Below are positions 36,624 to 44,504 of a stretch of DNA of 64,000 nt, one piece after another. Origin of the DNA: DASYTH01 sp035762905 (lineage in GTDB: Bacteria > Actinomycetota > Actinomycetes > Mycobacteriales > Pseudonocardiaceae); NCBI RefSeq assembly GCF_035762905.1, contig NZ_DASUCC010000159.1:1-64000 (forward strand). Reading direction: 5' to 3'. Within the stretch, counting starts at the first letter, position 1; each line of letters begins with the position of its first letter. The position numbers and the translations under genes were made by a program. The notes beneath the pieces are model-generated. The model saw only the letters and a list, made by a program, of their open reading frames with translations, was not told the DNA's origin and ran no database searches.

Positions 36624-37072
36624 ATGACCGTGCGGGCTATTGAACGGCTACCGGAAAATCAGGGTCGGGGTCGGTGGACCGCTGTTGTTGTTCGGGCTTG
36701 CCGCCGTCCACCCTGGTCAGCGAGATGCCGGCCACCGGGCCCATGGTCCAGCAGTCCAACGCCAAGGAAAGCATGTCACTGTGGCGCCACCGCGATCGTG
36801 ACGCGGGCACGCGCGAATCCGATTCGCTGGTCATCGGCACTGCGCTCTCCCATCCCGTTCGGCCCCGAGCGCCAAGAGAACCCGCCGACACCCACCGTGG
36901 CGGGCCGACAGCCCGCATCCGCTGAATCTCCGGCACCCGATCACCTGAAACCCCTGCAGGTGGTCGGGTTGATTGCTACTTAAGCATGTTACTGCGGAGT
37001 AGCTGCCACAAACCGTGGTAGCACGACGTACCACACGACGTAACGCTACCCCTGCGCGGGGCACCTCCCAGG
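36624..37072. repeat. 449-bp duplicated intergenic element, copy B
   Basis: Homologue of copy A (17413-17861), same length, same order of blocks. It contains the 12-bp hairpin 36936-36968 (CCCGATCACCTG / CAGGTGGTCGGG, one T-G pair, 9-nt loop) and the imperfect repeat CTGCCACA-AAC-CGTGGTAG (37003-37021), which in copy A is perfect. It lies between the opine-dehydrogenase-like gene and the LLM operon. No XRE regulator is adjacent here. Confidence 0.85.
36637..36840 (-). CDS. Candidate small peptide gene, copy B
   Basis: 67 aa from GTG 36840 with the same GGGAGAG-type ribosome site as copy A; an internal ATG at 36774 would give 45 aa (MLSLALDCWTM...). Shared with copy A: MP at the start, SxSR, WR and MLSL-x-x-DCWT-x-GPV-x-GI. 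The C-terminus is different and hydrophilic (GGKPEQQQRSTDPDPDF). No family recognised. Conservation across the two copies also covers non-coding parts, so coding status is unproven. Confidence 0.4.
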   Translation of the reverse strand: MPMTSESDSRVPASRSRWRHSDMLSLALDCWTMGPVAGISLTRVDGGKPEQQQRSTDPDPDFPVAVQ

Positions 37073-37210
37073 ATGGGGCAAGCAGGGCAGCACCGCCACC
37101 GCTCACCTGGCACGACCGACGGTCAGCTCCGGCCAGGCCCCTCGGCGGGACCGAGGGCCTGGCCGGAGCACCTGGAGCCGGCCGGCGGGTGGCGTGCGGG
37201 TATCCGCCAC

Positions 37211-38461
37211 CTACGCTCTGCTGACCGCGTACCCGGACGCGACCGTCTGCCTCGCCCCCGGGCCGAGGAGGTCGGACAACGTTCCAAATCCGTACCGTTG
37301 CGGGCATCGGGTCGCGCCGATGTCACGGCCCGTCAGGCGATGTTGCTTGAGGTATTCCTTGCCCAACTGTTCCTGGCCCCAGCGCACGATCCGGTCGATG
37401 GTCGGCGTCGGGACCCCTACAATTTCACAGATACCGCGCGTGCAGACCAGGCCAAATGGAAGGTCTTCGGCCAAGAACCGATGCTCGAAGTTGGGCACGA
37501 ACTCTCCTGGCCGCACTTCGACCATAGGATGCCTGATGTTCACGTACGCCGCGTTCGTGCCGATAGCGGTCATCAGGTTGCGTTTATCCCTGATATCCGG
37601 CCCATATGCGTTGATGAACCAATCATGGATCGGGATGACATTCGAAAAGTCCACTTCGGGATGCGTCGCATTGATCTTCTCAGCTACGGCGATCATTTCC
37701 CGGCCGATCTCGCTGATGAGGAACGCCGCGTACTCGTCGATCGCCTCATAGAGCAACGGCCGCTGGTCGAGCGGGGAACCATCCCAGTCCTTCCATCGAC
37801 CGTACATGGTCGCCGGATGGACGATGGCGTTCATCGACTCCAATGTGATGCCGAGAAGGTGCCCGGCCACCGTCAGCGCCGGCCGTTTTCCCAGCAGTCG
37901 CTGCAGTATCGACTCGGGATCTCCGACCCGGCTGGGCCCTGCGCACTCCCGTTTCGCTCCAGAGATGGACTGCTTCACCCCGGAGACATAGGCGCGCCGG
38001 CCGAACTTCTCGATCCGGCACGCCCATGGCAGGGTGGCGAAGTCGATCAGCGTAACCTCGTGCTGTCGATCACCGAGCAGCCTTCGCACCTCGAAGTCGA
38101 ACCCGCATTGACCAGGCAGCCCGACGATCACGGCGCCGCGTTCGAGATACGGAGCTAGCGCCGAAAGGTAGCTGTGGTGGGCAAAAGCCGGAAGAGACAC
38201 GATGACCATGTCACAGCCGCGGGCCGCCTGCTCCGGATCGCTCGTCACGACGAACGGTGGGGAAGTGACCTCGTCACCTCCTCCTGCGATCGCAACGGTC
38301 AGGCGATGATGCCGCTGGGTGTCCGTCCAGGCCCGCGCCTTTTCGGGACTGCGGGTGTAGACGCACAGTTCGACATCGGGTTGTGACGAGATCAGGCCGG
38401 CCAGAACATGGGACGCCGCGCCGGTGCCACAGACGAGAACACGAAGCCTATGGTCAGTCAT
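37211..38461 (-). CDS. NAD/NADP octopine/nopaline dehydrogenase family protein
   Basis: 416 aa. Rossmann start LRVLVCGTGAASHVLAGLI and helical-domain motif MNAIVHPATMYGRW with the conserved N/HP residues of opine dehydrogenases. These enzymes reductively join an amino acid to an alpha-keto acid, as in staphylopine-type metallophores. Its ATG overlaps the stop of the FAD protein gene (ATGA), so the two are tightly coupled. Last gene of a three-gene unit (P450, FAD protein, dehydrogenase). Confidence 0.85.
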   Translation of the reverse strand: MTDHRLRVLVCGTGAASHVLAGLISSQPDVELCVYTRSPEKARAWTDTQRHHRLTVAIAGGGDEVTSPPFVVTSDPEQAARGCDMVIVSLPAFAHHSYLSALAPYLERGAVIVGLPGQCGFDFEVRRLLGDRQHEVTLIDFATLPWACRIEKFGRRAYVSGVKQSISGAKRECAGPSRVGDPESILQRLLGKRPALTVAGHLLGITLESMNAIVHPATMYGRWKDWDGSPLDQRPLLYEAIDEYAAFLISEIGREMIAVAEKINATHPEVDFSNVIPIHDWFINAYGPDIRDKRNLMTAIGTNAAYVNIRHPMVEVRPGEFVPNFEHRFLAEDLPFGLVCTRGICEIVGVPTPTIDRIVRWGQEQLGKEYLKQHRLTGRDIGATRCPQRYGFGTLSDLLGPGARQTVASGYAVSRA

Positions 38462-40338
38462 AACTGCTCAGCTCCAATGCTGAGTTGTTTTAGGACGTTC
38501 GCCGCCCAGACAGTTGGATAGCCGTCGCGGCTAACATTGAAGGTAGCGATCAGGTTTCCCTCGGTCGGCGTGCCGTACACGGCGATATCCGCGTTCGCGA
38601 CGCCACGTTGGTCGATCACATATTGGGAGTCCTTGGCCATGTCGATCGCACCGGTGCAGTATGTGCCGTCCGCGGCACCGGCCGACCCGTTCGTGAACTC
38701 TCTGATCATTCCTCGCCGGCGTAGACTTTGGTACAGCGGCGTTACATCGCGAAGGATCTCAACCGTTGGATACCTGGCATCCACAAGTACCTCGAACTGC
38801 GCCGACGTCGCCGGCGGCGAACTGGTTCTGAGCTCGAAACGGCCCGTGGTGCGGCGTGTGAGCAGTCGAGGATTTCGTGCGACACTGAAGTCGATCAGCC
38901 CCGCCCTGTGCAGGGCGAGAAGTTTCTCGATATTGACAAGGGGCGGACCGAAAACCACCCGCTTGAAGAGCGGAAAGTAGTATTCGATCAGCAAACGATG
39001 GGAATCCGGCGTAAGTCCACCAAAGGCGACGAACGGCTTCAGCGTGGCGCGAACCTCGTACCACATCGAAACAGCCGCTCGCGCAGGGTCGGCAACCAGT
39101 CCGGCACGTGCGTAGTCGATCTCCTGCTTCAGGTAGTTTTCGACAAACGAATTGTACTCCTCTCCGGTGTTGAATCGGCGCCCACCGATCGGGTCCAATA
39201 TCCGACCGTAACTGAAGGGCTCCATGTCGGGATGCAGGGCCACATATCTATCGATGACCTGCCTCATCGCACGGGCGTCGGCACCGCACTCGTCAAGCTC
39301 TTTCCGGTCGCGCGGATCAGACATGGCTGTTCTGTAGAACTGCCGCTCCATCTCGAGCTCGACAAGCGGCCAGACGTCTTTCTGCAGGTCGAGCCGTCCC
39401 CCTGGCGAATGTCGCTGCAACTCCGTCAGCCGGTCAGAGGTGACGAATGCCAGCGGCCGCAAGGCGCTCGGATAGTCCCACGACTTGGGTGCCATGGGCA
39501 GGCCGGTGCGACAGAAGGGGAAGATCGTTTCCGGTTCTTGTCCGCTCATCAGGTAACGGAGCTGTCCGTCAGCGTCGCGTTTGAAGATCCCGCCCCGGCC
39601 TTCGGTGAGTGCGAGCACCACATCCAGGAAGGTCAGTCCGATGCCCTTCATCGCCACACATGCCGCGGCCGGGATACTGCTCAAATTGTCCACCACCGGG
39701 TAGGCATATGGTACGTAGGACACCCGGTGATGTTGGGCGGCAAAATCGCGGTAATGACGTTCTTGTCGCCCGAGACGCACATAAGAGTGACCGGTGGTCA
39801 GCACGATCTTGTGTGCGATGAGCCTGTCCCGCCGGCCCTTCGCGTCGACGAAGTACAGACAGTATCCGTCGTTGCCCGGAACGATATCCGTAACCTCGGC
39901 GGTGAACTTTGACAGTCGCATCCCTCGCGGGATGCTGGCGGCCACTCGTCGAAACCCGTCGCAGAGGTATCGACCGACAACGGCCCGCGGCGGGAAGCTT
40001 TCCGGGTCAACCGGCGCCGCCGGCCGAAACTGTGTGTTGTTCCAGTGGATGAACCTCGACCCCGCCGGCCGGGTCGCGTCCGTGGCGTCCAGACCCCAAC
40101 CGTTGATCTCCTTCGCCCTGCCGTTGGACAGCAACCATGATGGTTGGTCGGGGTCATAGATCGGCGAGCTACCGAAGTGGGTCGACTTGTTGAAGACCGC
40201 TACCTGGAGTCCCGTAGGCAGGGGATCGGCGGCATACGCCGCGCAGAGCGCCTCCAGGCAGTACAGCCCCCTCGGCCCAACTCCCACGATTGCGACGGTT
40301 GGCATCACCGGCTTGGCAAGATCTGTCTCACCGCCCAC
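38458..40338 (-). CDS. FAD/NAD(P)-binding protein (large flavoprotein)
   Basis: 626 aa, GTG start with GGAGAGG 8 nt upstream. Dinucleotide-binding motif VAIVGVGPRGLYCLEAL near the N-terminus; later RAKEINGWG and VLTTGHSYVRLG fit the FAD-NAD(P)-binding family (NAD_binding_9 type) related to N-hydroxylating monooxygenases. Substrate unknown. Less GC-rich than its neighbours. The paired opine dehydrogenase hints at modification of an amino-acid conjugate. Confidence 0.8.
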   Translation of the reverse strand: MGGETDLAKPVMPTVAIVGVGPRGLYCLEALCAAYAADPLPTGLQVAVFNKSTHFGSSPIYDPDQPSWLLSNGRAKEINGWGLDATDATRPAGSRFIHWNNTQFRPAAPVDPESFPPRAVVGRYLCDGFRRVAASIPRGMRLSKFTAEVTDIVPGNDGYCLYFVDAKGRRDRLIAHKIVLTTGHSYVRLGRQERHYRDFAAQHHRVSYVPYAYPVVDNLSSIPAAACVAMKGIGLTFLDVVLALTEGRGGIFKRDADGQLRYLMSGQEPETIFPFCRTGLPMAPKSWDYPSALRPLAFVTSDRLTELQRHSPGGRLDLQKDVWPLVELEMERQFYRTAMSDPRDRKELDECGADARAMRQVIDRYVALHPDMEPFSYGRILDPIGGRRFNTGEEYNSFVENYLKQEIDYARAGLVADPARAAVSMWYEVRATLKPFVAFGGLTPDSHRLLIEYYFPLFKRVVFGPPLVNIEKLLALHRAGLIDFSVARNPRLLTRRTTGRFELRTSSPPATSAQFEVLVDARYPTVEILRDVTPLYQSLRRRGMIREFTNGSAGAADGTYCTGAIDMAKDSQYVIDQRGVANADIAVYGTPTEGNLIATFNVSRDGYPTVWAANVLKQLSIGAEQL

Positions 40339-40369
40339 CTGAACCGCCTCTCCACGAATCCGTTCGTGG

Positions 40370-41575
40370 CTACCACGTCACCAACAGCTCGGTCGGATGG
40401 CGCTGAATGCCGTCGGTTCTCCACGGCACTTCCGCCGGGGCCACGGCCAACTCCAGCTTGGGAAAGCGGGACAGCAGCGCGGTGAGGATGACCTGACCCT
40501 GCATCCTGGCCAGTTGAGCACCGAGACAGTGATGTGGCCCGTGCCCGAACGCGAGGTGCGCGTTGGGCGCCCGGTCCAGCGCGAGCCGATCCGGCTCGGC
40601 AAACACACTCTCGTCCCGGTTGGCCGAGTTGATCGCCGGCAGGACCGCGTCGCCGGCCGCGATGGTCACGCCGTCCAGTTCGACGTCCACACTCGCAACT
40701 CGTGAATGCCCACCGGCGCTCGGCACGCCGGCCGCCAGTGGAACGAACCGCAGCAACTCCTCGACCGCGTCCGGCACCCGGGACAGGTCCGTGCGTAACC
40801 AGGCCGCCTGGCCCGGGTGGGTGAGCAGGGCGAAGACGAAGTTGGCCAGCTCGTTCGACGTGGTCTCGTAGCCGTTGGACAGCAGCAGCTCAGCCATGGT
40901 CACCAACTCGGCGACGGTGATCTGACCGCCGTTGTCGGCTTCCCGCACCAGCGCGCTGAACAGGTCGTCAGCCGGGCGCTCGCGGCGCGCGACGACCAGA
41001 CCGCGAATGCGGTCCAGCATCCCCGCTCTGGCAGCACGCGCCGCGGGGACCTGGTCCGCCCCGATGGACACCATCAGTTGCGGAGCGCCGCCAAATTCTT
41101 CGCTAACACTGTAGGGAAATCCGAGCACCTCGCAGATCGTCATGACCGGCACGCGCTTGGTGAGAATCGGAATGATATCCGCGGGCGGCCCGTGGCCGAC
41201 CAGCTCGTCGACAAGCCCGTCGACGACCTTCTCCGCCCACGGGCGCACCCGCTTGACGCCGCGCATGGAAAACGCGGAGGCAAACAGTTTGCGCATCCGG
41301 GTGTGCTCGGGCGGATCCAGGCTGATGATCCCATTCGGCGGGGTCATTGCCGGGCAACGGCGTGGGGCGTCCGAGCCGGCCGCGAGCGACCGGCTGAACC
41401 GCGGATCGTCGAACACCGACTTGACCGCGTCATAGCGGGTGACCAGCCAGGCTTCCCGCCCGAAGGGCGCCTGTACCCGCGCGACCGGTTCGGCCGAACG
41501 TAACTGGGCATACAACGGGTCGGGATCCAGGCGCGGTGGCTGTTCAAAGGAATAGCGGTACACCGTACGCTCCAC
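40370..41575 (-). CDS. Cytochrome P450
   Basis: 401 aa, GTG start behind GGGAGGAACT. Complete motifs: I-helix LLLSNGYETTSN with the Glu-Thr-Thr triad, ExxR EELLR and haem loop FGHGPHHCLGAQ with Cys350. Typical soluble actinobacterial P450 needing ferredoxin partners, which are not encoded here. First gene of the P450-flavoprotein-dehydrogenase unit; site S4 lies 105 bp upstream. Confidence 0.92.
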   Translation of the reverse strand: MERTVYRYSFEQPPRLDPDPLYAQLRSAEPVARVQAPFGREAWLVTRYDAVKSVFDDPRFSRSLAAGSDAPRRCPAMTPPNGIISLDPPEHTRMRKLFASAFSMRGVKRVRPWAEKVVDGLVDELVGHGPPADIIPILTKRVPVMTICEVLGFPYSVSEEFGGAPQLMVSIGADQVPAARAARAGMLDRIRGLVVARRERPADDLFSALVREADNGGQITVAELVTMAELLLSNGYETTSNELANFVFALLTHPGQAAWLRTDLSRVPDAVEELLRFVPLAAGVPSAGGHSRVASVDVELDGVTIAAGDAVLPAINSANRDESVFAEPDRLALDRAPNAHLAFGHGPHHCLGAQLARMQGQVILTALLSRFPKLELAVAPAEVPWRTDGIQRHPTELLVTW

Positions 41576-41679
41576 AGTTCCTCCCGATATGGGACGATGC
41601 CGGTGACCGATACCACTCGCGGCTCACATTTACCACTAACTTACACCAATATAGTTCAACTGTTCACGCATTCATTTTA

Positions 41680-41714
41680 CCTAGGGGCAAAACTCCGGGC
41701 CTAGTAGATATACT
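41680..41714 (+). promoter_or_regulatory. Bipartite CCTAGG-N14-CCTAGT site S4 with TATACT
   Basis: CCTAGG (41680-41685) and CCTAGT (41700-41705), 20 bp apart, followed by a -10-like TATACT (41709-41714) on the plus strand. It lies between the divergent P450 and MFS genes, so it could serve either. Confidence 0.55.
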
Positions 41715-41738
41715 TAGTAGCAATCCGCAGCGCGTACC

Positions 41739-41784
41739 AACGCCGCACAAGCGCCTCGCAAACTTAGCGCTTGTGTGGCGTTTT
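41739..41784 (+). terminator. Intrinsic terminator or attenuator right after site S4
   Basis: A 16-bp stem with one mismatch (AACGCCGCACAAGCGC / GCGCTTGTGTGGCGTT) and 12-nt loop, ending in TTTT on the plus strand. Because a -10-like element lies only 25 bp before it, transcription from S4 would stop after about 60 nt, giving a short RNA or attenuated leader. The following 41785-41990 shows no gene. Confidence 0.6.
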
Positions 41785-41992
41785 GGCGTCGCGATCGGCG
41801 GACCTAACCTCGGGATTTCATGGATGACCGGCGATACCAGGTCGTAATACGCGGAAGTGTGTTGGTTAGCGCACTCGGGGCGGACGTCGACACCACGTGC
41901 CCGCGATTCGTGCCGCGCCCCGGCCCAGACGCGAGCGGCGGCGCGCGGGCCGATCCGGCGTCAGGTTTTGATCTTGGCCATGGCTGGCCGAG

Positions 41993-42116
41993 GTGACGGG
42001 TCCGAACTCGTGTTGATCACCGTGACCTGACCTGCACGGAGAGACGCTCCATGGCCTGGTTCATCTCGGTCCACATTGCGGCCTTCACCTGCATGATTGG
42101 ACTGTCCATAATGGAT
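41993..42116 (-). pseudogene. Remnant of the Met/His-rich copper protein gene
   Basis: Two blocks match the 25337-25900 gene: CCGAACTCGTGTTG-TCACCGTGACC near 42001-42030 and CATCTCGGTCCAC...ACTGTCCATA near 42062-42110. About 60 bp between them is deleted, other indels occur, and start, anchor and His tail are missing. It lies directly before the second MFS gene, as the intact gene does before the first, so both came from one duplicated segment. Confidence 0.75.
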
Positions 42117-42190
42117 TTTGTCCCGATTGGAATAGCCGGAATCCTCTATAGTGACTATTACATCCGTCGAAGGGGCTGGGATTTAGTACT

Positions 42191-43417
42191 ATGGCTCGGG
42201 ATCCTGCAACCACGCTGCCCAGGGACGTCTACATCACCGGCGTCGCCCGGGGAATGTCCACGCTCGGCACCGTGGTCGTGGTCACCGCCCTGCTGCTCGA
42301 CCTGCACAACCAGCACGCCGGCTCGTGGATCGTCGCAGGCGTGCTGTTCGCCGGCACACTGCCGATCGTGCTGCTCGCCCCCGTCATCGGTCGGCTGACC
42401 GACCGGTACGACGGCCGCGGACTGATCATCATCACCGGCCTGTGGCAGGCGGCCACCTGCGTGCTGATCACCCTGGTCAGCCATCCGGCCGCGATACTGT
42501 CCCTGGTCGCCCTCAACGCCTTCGGCGCCGCGGTGGCCCAACCGGTGTTCGGCACGCTGATCAGGGCGATGGTGACCGACGACCGCCTCGCCGCGGCCAA
42601 CAGCGTCCAACAGAGCGGGCACATCCTCGCCCAGCTCGGTGGAGCACCGGTCAGCGCCCTGCTCACCGGCCTCACCGGCAGCGCCCGCATCCCCCTACTG
42701 CTCGCCGCCGCCGGATTCCTCGCCATCAGCGGCGCCGGGCTGCTGATCCGCACCCGCCGCCGACCACACCACGGCGGAGTCCGAATTCGGCTGCGCGACG
42801 GCATGACCGTGTTGCTCGCCGATCGCACCGTCGCCGCTGCCGTCATCCTCACCATCCTGCTCGTCCTCGTCGTACACGTGCTCTACGTGGCCCAGGTCTA
42901 CCTCGTCCGCGACACCCTCGGAGCAAGCGAGTTCGTCTTCGGCCTCCTCCAAGCAGCCCACTTCGTCGGCCTACTCGTCGGCACCGCGATCGCCAGCCGA
43001 CTCACCACCATGCGCGGCATCCTGATCGGCATCCCCGTCGCCGCCGCCACCATGTCCTTCGGCATCCTGCTCATCGGCACCACCCGATCGCTTCCGGCCA
43101 CCTTCCCGCTCTACATCATGATCGGCATCGGCGGCAGCATCGGCGCCGTCGCGGTCGGAACACTGCTGCTGCTACGCACACCGGACACCGCCGTCGGCCG
43201 CGCACTCGCCGGCTTCACCGCCCTGCACCGCAACGCCGGCCTCATCGCCTACTGCATCGCCGGCCTCGCCCTCGGCGGCTTCCCCGCCGAACTCGTCTAC
43301 CTGCTCGCCGGCATCGCCGCCATCATCGCCGTACTCGCCGCCACCCCCGTACTCCACCGAGCCACAATGGCGTTCAATCGGCCGGTCACCCAAGAGCGGT
43401 TCGTCAACGGAACGTAG
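42191..43417 (+). CDS. MFS efflux transporter, copy 2
   Basis: 408 aa paralogue of the transporter at 26142. MFS loop GRLTDRYDGRGLIII, about 12 helices. Shared stretches such as LNAFGAAVAQPV, LLIRTRRRP and LLLLRTP show close relationship. Codon use is even more GC-biased than copy 1. It converges without any gap with the gene ending at 43418. Likely export of the cluster product. Confidence 0.88.
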   Translation: MARDPATTLPRDVYITGVARGMSTLGTVVVVTALLLDLHNQHAGSWIVAGVLFAGTLPIVLLAPVIGRLTDRYDGRGLIIITGLWQAATCVLITLVSHPAAILSLVALNAFGAAVAQPVFGTLIRAMVTDDRLAAANSVQQSGHILAQLGGAPVSALLTGLTGSARIPLLLAAAGFLAISGAGLLIRTRRRPHHGGVRIRLRDGMTVLLADRTVAAAVILTILLVLVVHVLYVAQVYLVRDTLGASEFVFGLLQAAHFVGLLVGTAIASRLTTMRGILIGIPVAAATMSFGILLIGTTRSLPATFPLYIMIGIGGSIGAVAVGTLLLLRTPDTAVGRALAGFTALHRNAGLIAYCIAGLALGGFPAELVYLLAGIAAIIAVLAATPVLHRATMAFNRPVTQERFVNGT

Positions 43418-43771
43418 TCAGGGGAGATAGAAGCTGTCCCGCTGGCAGTAGCTGGCTCGTCCGCTCGAGTCGAGAAAGGTCGAGTAAGCGTCGATGACCA
43501 GCCGGCGCTGATCGAGACGGCCGGTGAGCAGCACATGGGCGAAGACGAGCTCGAAACTGGCGGTGAAACCCGCCGCCCGTTTGCCGCCGACGACCGCGGC
43601 GAACGCGGTTCCGGCGACCATGCCCCAGTCGATCGGATCGGGGCACCCGGCGCCGGTGATGCGGACGGTGGGCAGTCCCTCCCAATCGTCTATTTCCACG
43701 CGGCTGATGCCGGTCGAGTTCTTGTTGTAGTTCACCCACCTCCCGAGCAGTGGCCGAAGATCAATCGGCAA
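43418..43771 (-). CDS. Single-domain unknown protein, second half of a split pair
   Basis: 117 aa from TTG 43771 (GAGGGA 6 nt upstream), overlapping the end of the preceding gene by 11 bp in another frame. It carries the same domain as the second half of the 32108-32875 protein: GRWVNYN, DPIDWGMVAG, ASFELVFAHVLL and a final CQRDSFYLP. Either a coupled separate gene or the second half of a two-domain gene broken by a frameshift. Confidence 0.6.
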   Translation of the reverse strand: MPIDLRPLLGRWVNYNKNSTGISRVEIDDWEGLPTVRITGAGCPDPIDWGMVAGTAFAAVVGGKRAAGFTASFELVFAHVLLTGRLDQRRLVIDAYSTFLDSSGRASYCQRDSFYLP

Positions 43772-44195
43772 TTGCGGTCCCTCGGCGATGGAAAAACTCG
43801 CGGCTGAGGTAGTTCGGCCGCCCGCTGGAGTCGACGAACGCGTTGAACATGTCCAGCACGAGGATTCCCTCGCCGACCCGGCCGGCGAGGATCGTGACCA
43901 GAAACCCGAAGTCGAAGGTGGCATTGAAGGCCACCGCGTCGACGGCGGTGACGTCGGCTCCGTAGGTCGTGGCCTCGGCCTCGCCCCACTCATACGGCTC
44001 CAGCTCATTCGGTCCGAACGCCCGCACGAACAATCGGCCGGCGTGCGGACGTAACTCAAGGCGCACCAGGCCGGCCGTCTGCTCGTCCGTCGCGAACCAC
44101 GTTCCTACCAGCGGTTCCAGATTCAGCGAGCCGCCAGGCGGCGGCACGTGTTCCGGAAGTTGGTCCTCCGCGCGGACGTACTCGAGCACTTTCAC
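43761..44195 (-). CDS. Single-domain unknown protein, first half of a split pair
   Basis: 144 aa from GTG 44195 (GGGAGG 7 nt upstream); GTG 44225 is an alternative. The domain GTWFATDEQTAG, GRLFVRAFGP, YEWGEAEATTY, FNATFDFGFLV and LSREFFHRR equals the first half of the 32108-32875 protein (AREFFGRRG at the same place). It ends just where the linker to domain 2 would begin. Controlled by site S5. Function unknown. Confidence 0.65.
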   Translation of the reverse strand: MKVLEYVRAEDQLPEHVPPPGGSLNLEPLVGTWFATDEQTAGLVRLELRPHAGRLFVRAFGPNELEPYEWGEAEATTYGADVTAVDAVAFNATFDFGFLVTILAGRVGEGILVLDMFNAFVDSSGRPNYLSREFFHRRGTAIAD

Positions 44196-44268
44196 ACCAG
44201 GTGCCTCCCGGGGGTTCCTCGTCACCGACGGTAGGCCCCCGTTCGAGTACCGGACATGAGACGTTCTT

Positions 44269-44293
44269 CCTAGGGCAGCCGAATCCCCCTAGG
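44269..44293 (-). promoter_or_regulatory. Bipartite CCTAGG-N13-CCTAGG site S5
   Basis: CCTAGG at 44269-44274 and 44288-44293, 19 bp apart, with the extended flanks of S3. It lies about 75 bp upstream of the GTG at 44195. The remaining 44294-44504 shows no further gene or repeat. Confidence 0.6.
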
Positions 44294-44504
44294 TAATTTT
44301 GCCAGGCGCCTTACGCGAGCGAGTCGTCCTAAACATGGGGTAACGTCTTTGTGACGGGCTGCGCATGACATCTTCCGACCCGATGTCTACGCGGCCACAC
44401 AACTGCATATCTTCGCGAGTACGTGACTGGGTGAGCACGTGCCGCGCGTTTAACTCAGATTTCTTCCAAGGCCAGGTGGAGGAGAATACATTGACGCGCG
44501 CACG

